Shown here: positions 55,151-62,193 of the stretch, piece by piece
Layout: each line of letters opens with the position of its first letter
How positions within the stretch are numbered: position 1 is the stretch's first letter
DNA from: Agathobaculum massiliense
Lineage (GTDB): Bacteria > Bacillota > Clostridia > Oscillospirales > Butyricicoccaceae
Reading direction: 5' to 3'
Assembly: GCF_900291975.1 (NCBI RefSeq)
Contig: NZ_OMPN01000001.1
Location: 3,102,501 to 3,166,500, forward strand
DNA: 64,000 bases
Made by a program: the position numbers and the translations under genes
The notes under the pieces: generated by a model
The model's database searches: none
Told to the model about the DNA's origin: nothing
What the model saw: the letters and a program-made list of their open reading frames with translations, nothing else

Positions 55151-55770
55151 TGACCGAACTCGAAGCCGGCCTGGAGGCTGTGCTGTTCGCCGCAGGGGAC
55201 GCTGTACCGGTCGACCGGCTGGCCGCAGCGCTGGAAGCGCCGCGAGGCGCGGTGCTTGAGGCCGCCGCAGCGCTGGAAAACCTATATGATTTTGAAAACA
55301 GGGGTCTGATGCTGCTGCGGCTGGAGGACAAGCTACAGCTCTGTTCGCGTCCGCTGTATGCGGACGCGGCCCGTCGGGTGACCGAATCGCGCAAGCCGCC
55401 GTCCCTGTCTCCGGCCGCGCTGGAGGTGCTGACGATCGTCGCGTACCGCCAGCCGGTGACAAGGGCGTTCATCGACCAGCTGCGCGGCGTGGATTCGGGC
55501 GGCACCGTTGCAGGGCTGGCAGAAAAGGGCCTGATCGAAGAAGCCGGACGCATGGATGTACCCGGCCGGCCGATCCTTTATCGCACGACCGAGATATTCC
55601 TGCGGACGTTCGCGCTCAGTAGCCTGAGCGAGCTGCCCGCGCTGCCATCGCTTGAGGAAAACGAACAAATGGAGCTGGATTTGGACGGGCGGCAGCCTGA
55701 GGCCGCGTTGGAGGGACAACTGCAGATAGAGTCCCCGCCCACGCGGGCGTGGCCGGAGGAAACGGAGTGA
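55150..55770 (+). CDS. scpB: Segregation and condensation protein B
   Basis: A 206-residue kite subunit of the SMC complex with two winged-helix domains. LEAGLEAVLFAAGDAVPVDRLAAAL opens it, and LSPAALEVLTIVAYRQPVTRAFIDQLRGVDS is the family signature. The tail after about residue 165 is acidic and variable. Confidence 0.94.
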   Translation: MTELEAGLEAVLFAAGDAVPVDRLAAALEAPRGAVLEAAAALENLYDFENRGLMLLRLEDKLQLCSRPLYADAARRVTESRKPPSLSPAALEVLTIVAYRQPVTRAFIDQLRGVDSGGTVAGLAEKGLIEEAGRMDVPGRPILYRTTEIFLRTFALSSLSELPALPSLEENEQMELDLDGRQPEAALEGQLQIESPPTRAWPEETE

Positions 55771-55777
55771 AGCGAAT

Positions 55778-56422
55778 ATGACGGCTCTGCTTTGGATTTT
55801 GGCGGTGCTGCTGGGGCTACTCCTGTTGATGCTGGCCGTCTGTCTCCTCCTGCTCTGTGTCCGCACAGGGATAGAGGCCGTGGGCGTGAACGGGGAGGTC
55901 AGCGTAGAAATCCGGTACGGGCCGGCGCGTATCCCAGTCTGGCCGCCGCCGAAGCGAGAGGAAGCGCCGCCGCAGACTGCCGCGGCGCCGGCAAAACGCA
56001 AAAAAAGGCGGAAAAAATCCAAATACCGGTATTCTTTTCAGCGTGAGGAACTGGATATCGGGGAGCTGGCCGGACTGACCTTGACGCTGCTGAGCGAAAT
56101 GGCGGATACGCTCCGCATCAGCCGGCTGCGCGTGCGGGTGCGGATTGGCACGGACGACGCGGCAAAAACCGGACTTCTTTTGGGGCAGTCCGCAGCGTTG
56201 ACCGGCATGATTGTACCGTTTTTGGAGAATACTTTTGAAATGAAAGCGTATCACGTCGATGTGGACGCGGATTTTGAGGCAGACCATACGGAATGGGCGT
56301 TTACCGTGTTTTGTTCCATGCGGCCGCTGCGCCTGTTGCTCGTGCTGTTGCGGCACGCAGGGGAACTTTTCCGTCTGTATAAACGATTGATAAAGAAAGA
56401 AGAGGCGATAACAAATGAGTGA
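55778..56422 (+). CDS. DUF2953 membrane-anchored protein
   Basis: A 214-residue protein with an N-terminal hydrophobic helix (ALLWILAVLLGLLLLMLAVCLLLL), a basic KRKKRRKKSKY stretch near residue 72, and a C-terminal domain with FLENTFEMKAYHVDVDADFEADHTEW, the pattern of the DUF2953 proteins that sit beside ytfJ in clostridia. Probably sporulation-associated by context; function unknown. Overlaps ytfJ by 8 nt. Confidence 0.78.
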   Translation: MTALLWILAVLLGLLLLMLAVCLLLLCVRTGIEAVGVNGEVSVEIRYGPARIPVWPPPKREEAPPQTAAAPAKRKKRRKKSKYRYSFQREELDIGELAGLTLTLLSEMADTLRISRLRVRVRIGTDDAAKTGLLLGQSAALTGMIVPFLENTFEMKAYHVDVDADFEADHTEWAFTVFCSMRPLRLLLVLLRHAGELFRLYKRLIKKEEAITNE

Positions 56423-56846
56423 GCATCCTATCAGCAACCTGATGACCGAGACCATGGCGAAAATAAAGGAAATGGTGGATGTCAATACCATTATTGGCAC
56501 GCCGATTACCACGGCGGACGGCACGACCGTGATTCCGGTCTCCAAGGTCACGTTCGGCTTTGCATCCGGCGGCAGCGATTTTGCGCCCAAGCATATGCCG
56601 CAGGGCGCACCGCTGGCCTTTGGCGGCGGCGGCGGCGCGGGCGTGACGGTATCGCCCGTTTGCTTCCTGATTATCGGCACGGACGGCAGCTCCAATATTC
56701 TCGGCGTGAACGCGCAGGCCTCGACAACGGTCGACCGCCTGGTCGAAATGATCCCGGGTGCGATTAACAAGGTTTCCAGCTTTGTGGAGGGCTACAAAGG
56801 AAAGGCAGGGCCAAATATGGACCGAACGGCCGAAGCTGACGAATAA
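56415..56846 (+). CDS. ytfJ: YtfJ/GerW-family sporulation protein
   Basis: A 143-residue protein. HPISNLMTETMAKIKEMVDVNTIIG starts it, and IPVSKVTFGFASGGSDF with a Gly-rich loop and SPVCFLIIG are family hallmarks. In Bacillus the GerW homologue is needed for proper spore germination. Its place between DUF2953 and a D,D-carboxypeptidase fits a sporulation or envelope block. Whether this organism sporulates cannot be told from the window. Confidence 0.9.
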   Translation: MSEHPISNLMTETMAKIKEMVDVNTIIGTPITTADGTTVIPVSKVTFGFASGGSDFAPKHMPQGAPLAFGGGGGAGVTVSPVCFLIIGTDGSSNILGVNAQASTTVDRLVEMIPGAINKVSSFVEGYKGKAGPNMDRTAEADE

Positions 56847-56861
56847 TGCCGCATTTCCCGC

Positions 56862-56896
56862 AAAACCTACTCACACGAATGCTGAGTAGGTTTTGT
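56862..56896 (+). terminator. Terminator after ytfJ
   Basis: AAAACCTACTCA-CACGAATGC-TGAGTAGGTTTT hairpin followed by GTTTTG. Confidence 0.82.
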
Positions 56897-56918
56897 TTTG
56901 CAGGGGAGATGTGCGAAC

Positions 56919-58010
56919 ATGAAGAAACTGTGGTGCGGGATACTGCTCTGTTTGCTGCTGCTGCCCGATTCGCGGGCGCTCAGCGCGCAGAGCGCGGTTG
57001 TGATGGACGCGGATACCGGCGAGGTGCTGCTGGAACAGAATGGCGACGCACGCCTGCCAATGGCGTCCACAACAAAGATCATGACCGCCCTTGTCGCATT
57101 GGGCGAGGGCAATCTGGATCGGGAATACACGGTGAAAAAGGAATATACCCGAGTCGAAGGCTCGTCTATGTACCTGCAGGAAGGGGAAAAGCTGACCCTG
57201 CGGGATACGCTGTACGGGCTGATGCTGGAATCCGGCAATGACGCGGCGGTGGCAATCGCTGGCGAATGCGGCGGATTTGATGTGTTTATAGAAAAAATGA
57301 ATGCAAAGGCGGCCGAGCTTGGCTTGACGGATACGCATTTCGACAATCCCAACGGCCTTTCCAGCGAAACGCATTATACAACCGCCCATGAGCTGGCACA
57401 GATCACGGCCGCCGCCCTGCGCGATCCTGTGTTCCGCCAGATCGTATCGACCCAGAGCTATACGGTGGGACAGCGCACGCTGAGCAACCATAACCGCCTG
57501 CTCAGCATGTATGAAGGCGCGATCGGCGTCAAAACAGGCTACACCAAGGCGGCGGGGCGCTGTCTGGTGTCCGCGGCGGAGCGCAACGGACGCACCCTGA
57601 TCGCGGTTACCCTGAATGACCCAAACGACTGGAACGATCATATGGAGCTGCTCGACGCAGGCTTTGCCCAATATGAGGAGATCACGCTCCATGAGGCGGG
57701 GGAGGAGGTCGCGGTGCAGCGCGTTTTTGGCGGGGATGCGGATACGGTTCCGCTCGTTGCGCAGCATACGCTGACAGCCCATGTCACGTCGGAGGAAAAG
57801 GACCGGATTGAAACCGTGCGGTACGGTGATAAAATCTGCTATGCGCCGGTGGTCAAAAGCGCGGCGGCGGGACAGATAGAATACCGGATCGGCGACAAGG
57901 TGCTGGCAAAGGATACGCTGCTGTACGGCAGCGCCTCTATACTGGCGCCGGAGGAAAAGAGCCTGACCGAACGGATACTCGACCGGATATTCGGTGAAAA
58001 GGATCAATGA
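56919..58010 (+). CDS. D-alanyl-D-alanine carboxypeptidase (DacF/DacB type)
   Basis: A 363-residue exported enzyme. Signal peptide residues 1-24, then STTK (Ser50, Lys53), SGN (105-107) and KTG (205-207), then a beta-rich C-terminal domain ending in an amphipathic LTERILDRIFGE. Second such enzyme in the window. Given ytfJ upstream, it may be the sporulation member of the family; that is inference. ATG 56919 after CAGGGGAGATGTGCGAAC. Confidence 0.92.
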   Translation: MKKLWCGILLCLLLLPDSRALSAQSAVVMDADTGEVLLEQNGDARLPMASTTKIMTALVALGEGNLDREYTVKKEYTRVEGSSMYLQEGEKLTLRDTLYGLMLESGNDAAVAIAGECGGFDVFIEKMNAKAAELGLTDTHFDNPNGLSSETHYTTAHELAQITAAALRDPVFRQIVSTQSYTVGQRTLSNHNRLLSMYEGAIGVKTGYTKAAGRCLVSAAERNGRTLIAVTLNDPNDWNDHMELLDAGFAQYEEITLHEAGEEVAVQRVFGGDADTVPLVAQHTLTAHVTSEEKDRIETVRYGDKICYAPVVKSAAAGQIEYRIGDKVLAKDTLLYGSASILAPEEKSLTERILDRIFGEKDQ

Positions 58011-58028
58011 CAGCATAGGAGGACAACT

Positions 58029-58754
58029 GTGGAGGAGAGACTGCAGAAAATTTTGGCGCAGGCCGGACTTTGCTCGCGCCGCGAAGCGGAAACATGGATA
58101 CTGGACGGACGGGTGACGGTAAACGGCCGTGCGGCGTCGCTGGGCGATCGGGCGGATATCCGGCGCGACCGGATCCAGGCGGATGGCAAGCCGGTCGGCC
58201 TTTCGGAGGAGAAAAAATACCTGATGCTGTACAAGCCGCGCGGCTATGTAACAACGCTCAAGGACGAGCGGGGCCGCAGGACCGTGGCCGATCTGACCCA
58301 GGGCTGCGGCGTGCGCGTGGTACCGGTCGGCCGGCTGGATTACAATTCGGAGGGGCTGCTGCTGCTCACCAACGACGGGACGCTGGTCAACGCGCTGACG
58401 CATCCGCGGCACGAGATCGAAAAGCACTACGAGGTGCGCGTGCGCGGCCGGCTGGATAACATCCCGCGCCTGGAAGAGCCGATGGAGATAGACGGGTATG
58501 CAATCCGGCCCGCGCGGGTCGTCATTCTGGAGCAAGACAGCGAAAGCGCGAAGCTGCGGCTTACGATCCATGAGGGGCGCAACCGCCAGATCCGGAAAAT
58601 GTGCGAGCAGTGCGGTCTGGAGGTGCGCAGGCTGAAACGGGTAGCGGTGGGCGAGCTGCCGCTCGATCCGGCGCTCAAGGCAGGGGCGTGGCGTGAACTG
58701 ACGCCGGAGGAGGTCGCCTATTTGCGGGGGGTGGGTGCGATTTTGCAGGATTGA
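58029..58754 (+). CDS. rluB: Pseudouridine synthase, RsuA/RluB family
   Basis: A 241-residue enzyme. An N-terminal S4 RNA-binding domain (RLQKILAQAGLCSRREAETWI) is followed by the catalytic domain with VGRLDYNSEGLLLLTNDG, the loop holding the catalytic Asp, and NRQIRKMCEQCGLEVRRLKR. It modifies 23S rRNA if RluB, 16S if RsuA; the S4 plus context favours RluB. GTG start after ATAGGAGGACAACT. Confidence 0.93.
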   Translation: MEERLQKILAQAGLCSRREAETWILDGRVTVNGRAASLGDRADIRRDRIQADGKPVGLSEEKKYLMLYKPRGYVTTLKDERGRRTVADLTQGCGVRVVPVGRLDYNSEGLLLLTNDGTLVNALTHPRHEIEKHYEVRVRGRLDNIPRLEEPMEIDGYAIRPARVVILEQDSESAKLRLTIHEGRNRQIRKMCEQCGLEVRRLKRVAVGELPLDPALKAGAWRELTPEEVAYLRGVGAILQD

Positions 58755-58765
58755 TGCAAAATATC

Positions 58766-58794
58766 TTGCATTTCTGCGGCAAACCGCTTACAAT
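58766..58794 (+). promoter_or_regulatory. Sigma-A promoter of rpiR-type gene and downstream genes
   Basis: TTGCAT at 58766-58771, 17-bp spacer, TACAAT at 58789-58794. Confidence 0.75.
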
Positions 58795-58834
58795 AATAAC
58801 GGCAAAAGCAGGCGATAATGCAGGAGTGAATGTC

Positions 58835-59704
58835 ATGAACGATCTGATCAACAAGATTCAAAATGAATTACCGGATTTTTCCAAGGGGCAGAAGCAGATC
58901 GCGCGCTTCATCCTGGAGCACTATGACAAGGCCGCCTTTATGACAGCTAGCCGGCTCGGCGCTACCGTCGGTGTGAGCGAGTCCACCGTGGTGCGCTTCG
59001 CGACTGAGCTGGGATACGACGGCTATCCGCATCTGCAGCGCGCGCTACAGGAGATGATACGCAACAAGCTGACCTCGGTGCAGCGCATGGAGGTTTCCAG
59101 CGACCGCATGGGCGGCCGCGACGTGCTACAGACCGTTCTTCACGCGGATATGGATATGATTCGCATGACGCTGGACGAGATCGACCGCGATGCGTTCCAA
59201 GGGGCGGTCGACGCGCTGACCGGCGCGAAACGGATCTACATTTTAGGCGTGCGCTCCGCGAGCGCGCTTGCTAATTTTGTTGGGTTTTACTTTAACCTGC
59301 TGTTTGAAAATGTCACGCTGGTCCATACCAACAGCGTCAGCGAAATATTTGAGCAGATCCTGCGGGTCGGCCCGGGGGATGTGCTGCTGGGCATCAGCTT
59401 TCCGCGCTATTCCAAGCGCACGCTCAGCGCCATGCGGTACGCGGGCGACCGCGGCGCGCGGGTGGTCGCGCTGACGGACTCGCACCTGTCGCCGCTGGCG
59501 CGGGTGGCGGATCATGTGCTGCTGGCGCGCAGCGATATGGCAAGTTTTGTCGATTCCCTAGTCGCGCCGCTGTCGGTCATCAACGCGCTGATCGTCGCGG
59601 TCGGCATGAGCCGGCGGGGGGAGATCGAGCAGACGTTCAACAGGCTGGAACGCATCTGGGAAGAATACGACGTATATGAAAAGCCGGAGGACGACGCGAA
59701 TTGA
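58835..59704 (+). CDS. RpiR/MurR-family transcriptional regulator
   Basis: A 289-residue regulator. The N-terminal helix-turn-helix (FMTASRLGATVGVSESTVVRFATELGYDGYPHLQ) is the RpiR type, and a sugar-isomerase (SIS) domain follows from about residue 120 with IYILGVRSASALANF and GDVLLGISFPRYSKRT. Binds phosphosugars and controls sugar or amino-sugar metabolism genes; its targets are not in evidence here. ATG 58835 after CAGGAGTGAATGTC. Overlaps the flavoprotein gene by 4 nt. Confidence 0.9.
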   Translation: MNDLINKIQNELPDFSKGQKQIARFILEHYDKAAFMTASRLGATVGVSESTVVRFATELGYDGYPHLQRALQEMIRNKLTSVQRMEVSSDRMGGRDVLQTVLHADMDMIRMTLDEIDRDAFQGAVDALTGAKRIYILGVRSASALANFVGFYFNLLFENVTLVHTNSVSEIFEQILRVGPGDVLLGISFPRYSKRTLSAMRYAGDRGARVVALTDSHLSPLARVADHVLLARSDMASFVDSLVAPLSVINALIVAVGMSRRGEIEQTFNRLERIWEEYDVYEKPEDDAN

Positions 59705-60921
59705 ACATATTGGTAATCGGCGGCGGTGCGGCGGGTCTGATGGCAGCGGGTACGGCGGCTGAAAACGGCGCGCGGGTGACGCTGCTGGAAACAAATGAAA
59801 AGGTCGGCCGCAAGCTGTTCATCACGGGAAAGGGACGCTGCAATGTCTGCAATAACTGCGATATCCAGACGGTTTTGCAGAACGTTCCGGTCAACCCGCG
59901 CTTCCTGTATTCCGCGCTCGGCGGCTTTTCGCCAGAGGATGCGATGGCGTTTTTCACCTCCCACGGCGTGCCGCTCAAGACCGAACGAGGAAACCGCGTT
60001 TTTCCGGTGTCGGACAAGGCTGCGGATATTATTGACGCACTTTTTACATGGATTAAACGTGTGGGAGTTATAATAAAGCATACGGCCGCGGAGCGGCTTG
60101 TCATTGAGGGGGTCAGGCTCGCAGGCGTGCAGGCGGGCGGCGCGCTTTATCCGGCCGACCGTGTGATTGTCGCGACCGGAGGGGTATCCTATCCGCAGAC
60201 CGGTTCGACCGGGGACGGTTACCGCTTTGCAAAGCAGGCAGGGCATACGGTCGTGCCGCCCAATCCCTCGCTGGTGCCGCTGGTGACGCCGGGCGGCTGT
60301 GAGGAGCTGATGGGGCTCAGCCTGCGCAATGTGCAGGTGACAGTGTTTGAGGACAGCAGAAGGATCTGGTCGGAATTCGGGGAGATGCTGTTTACACATT
60401 TCGGCCTGTCCGGCCCGCTGATCCTTTCCGCTTCCGCGCATATGCGGCACTTTGGCAGCAAGGGTTACCATATCGAGATCGACCTCAAGCCGGCGCTGGA
60501 TGAAAAGACACTGGATAAGCGCCTGCTGTCCGATTTCGGGACACATAAAAACAGCGATTTCATCAACGCACTGGGCGGGCTGCTACCCCGCAAGCTGATT
60601 CCGGCGGTCGTGCGGCTGTCCCAGATCGACCCGCATGCCAAGGTAAACGGTATCACCAGGCAGCAGCGCGCTGCACTGCTGCATACATTGAAGCATTTTC
60701 TGGTTGTGGTGTCCGGCAAGCGGCCGGTCGCGGAGGCAATCGTGACCTCGGGCGGCGTCTCGGTCCGTGAGGTAGACCCCAAAACCATGGAATCCAAAAA
60801 GCTGCCCGGGCTGTATTTCGCGGGAGAGGTACTCGATGTGGACGCTTATACGGGCGGCTTCAATTTACAGATCGCGTGGTCGACCGGACGGCTGGCCGGC
60901 CTGTCGGCGGCGCGGCAGTAG
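59701..60921 (+). CDS. HI0933-family NAD(P)/FAD-dependent flavoprotein (YhiN-like)
   Basis: A 406-residue flavoprotein. The FAD dinucleotide fold is GGGAAGLMAAGTAAE, the Cys-rich GKGRCNVCNN follows, RVIVATGGVSYPQTGSTGDGYRFA is the second family motif and GLYFAGEVLDVDAYTGGFNLQIAWSTGRLAG the C-terminal FAD motif. Family reaction is unknown; members reside in the cytosol. TTG start at 59701 overlapping the rpiR-type stop (TTGA), and the conserved N-terminal ILVIGGG leaves no alternative start. Confidence 0.9.
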   Translation: MNILVIGGGAAGLMAAGTAAENGARVTLLETNEKVGRKLFITGKGRCNVCNNCDIQTVLQNVPVNPRFLYSALGGFSPEDAMAFFTSHGVPLKTERGNRVFPVSDKAADIIDALFTWIKRVGVIIKHTAAERLVIEGVRLAGVQAGGALYPADRVIVATGGVSYPQTGSTGDGYRFAKQAGHTVVPPNPSLVPLVTPGGCEELMGLSLRNVQVTVFEDSRRIWSEFGEMLFTHFGLSGPLILSASAHMRHFGSKGYHIEIDLKPALDEKTLDKRLLSDFGTHKNSDFINALGGLLPRKLIPAVVRLSQIDPHAKVNGITRQQRAALLHTLKHFLVVVSGKRPVAEAIVTSGGVSVREVDPKTMESKKLPGLYFAGEVLDVDAYTGGFNLQIAWSTGRLAGLSAARQ

Positions 60922-60930
60922 GAGGGACAT

Positions 60931-61605
60931 ATGGAATACATTTCGGTTGCGATAGACGGGCCATCCGGCGCGGGGAAATCCACGGTCGCGCGGGCTGTGG
61001 CGGCGCGGATGGGATATGTCTATGTGGATACCGGCGCGATGTACCGTGCGATCGGCCTGGCCGTGTACCGCAGGGGAATCACGGGTGAGGATACGGCGGG
61101 GATCATCGCGTCCCTGCCGACGGTGGATATTTCGCTGGCTTATCAGGACGGTATGCAGCATGTGCTGCTCAACGGAGAGGACGTATCCGAAGCGATCCGC
61201 ACGCCGGAAATCGCGCAATATGCGTCAAAGGTCTCGGCCGTGCCGGAGGTGCGGCGTTTTTTGCTGGATGTACAGCGGGATATGGCAAAAAACAGCAATA
61301 TCCTGATGGACGGACGCGATATCGGCACGGTGATCCTGCCGGACGCACCAGTGAAAATATTCCTGACCGCCTCCGCGAAAACGCGGGCGGAGCGCCGCTA
61401 CCGCGAGTTGAAGGAAAAAGGGCAGCAGGTGACGCTCGAGGGCGTACTGGCGGACATACAGGCGCGCGACCGGCAGGATACGACGCGCGCGGTCGCCCCG
61501 CTTCGTCAGGCGGACGACGCGGTCCTGCTCGACACGAGCGCGCTTGATTTGGAGCAGAGCATTGCCGCGGTTCTGCGGATAATTCGGGAAAAGACGGAGA
61601 GATAA
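60931..61605 (+). CDS. cmk: Cytidylate kinase
   Basis: A 224-residue NMP kinase converting CMP and dCMP to diphosphates. P-loop GPSGAGKSTVARAVA near residue 9, YVDTGAMYRAI substrate motif, DGRDIGTVILPDA, and KTRAERRYREL lid are typical. First gene of cmk-plsC-ispH-rpsA, a conserved clostridial order. ATG after GTAGGAGGGACAT. Confidence 0.95.
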   Translation: MEYISVAIDGPSGAGKSTVARAVAARMGYVYVDTGAMYRAIGLAVYRRGITGEDTAGIIASLPTVDISLAYQDGMQHVLLNGEDVSEAIRTPEIAQYASKVSAVPEVRRFLLDVQRDMAKNSNILMDGRDIGTVILPDAPVKIFLTASAKTRAERRYRELKEKGQQVTLEGVLADIQARDRQDTTRAVAPLRQADDAVLLDTSALDLEQSIAAVLRIIREKTER

Positions 61606-61608
61606 TAC

Positions 61609-62193
61609 ATGAAACAGAAATATCACCGCTGGTTCCAATGGTTCGCGGTTCCCTTTGTGGCGCTGGCGTTCCATATTTATTTCGGCTTTAAGGTCATCGG
61701 GCGGGAAAACATTCCGGAGGGCGGTTGTGTCGTCTGCCCGAACCATGTGCAGCTTTCCGACCCGCCATTCGCGGCGGTGGCCCTGGGGCATAGGATACCG
61801 CTGCGACTGATGGCGAAAAAGGAGCTGTTCCGCAAGCCGCTTTTTGCTTGGCTGATTGCGGCGCTCGGCGCTTTCCCGATCGACCGCGGCGGCGTAGATA
61901 TCGATTCGATCAAGACCGCGCTCGGCTCGGTCCGCGCAGGGCAGAAGCTGATCATCTTCCCACAGGGTACGCGCGGCGCGTCAGAGGGAGACGCCAAAAA
62001 GGGCGCGGCAATGCTGGCGGTCAAAACGCGCGCGCCGATCCTGCCCATGTATATCTCGGAAAACAAAGGCTTCCGCTGCCGGGCAACGGTCATAATCGGC
62101 AAGCCGTTCCTGCCGGACGGAAAGGAAAAGGATTACGGCGCGATTGCGGACGATATCCTGCACCGTATCTATGCCCTGAAAAAGCAGATATGA
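61609..62193 (+). CDS. plsC: 1-acyl-sn-glycerol-3-phosphate acyltransferase
   Basis: A 194-residue membrane-associated acyltransferase of phospholipid synthesis. Block I is NHVQLSDPP (His and Asp of the HX4D pair; the usual Ser is Gln here), block III FPQGTRG where most have FPEGTR, block II AALGAFPIDRGG. The N-terminal helix WFQWFAVPFVALAFHIYFG anchors it. Gln for Glu in block III is notable because that Glu helps bind glycerol phosphate. Overlaps ispH by 4 nt (ATGA). Confidence 0.88.
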   Translation: MKQKYHRWFQWFAVPFVALAFHIYFGFKVIGRENIPEGGCVVCPNHVQLSDPPFAAVALGHRIPLRLMAKKELFRKPLFAWLIAALGAFPIDRGGVDIDSIKTALGSVRAGQKLIIFPQGTRGASEGDAKKGAAMLAVKTRAPILPMYISENKGFRCRATVIIGKPFLPDGKEKDYGAIADDILHRIYALKKQI

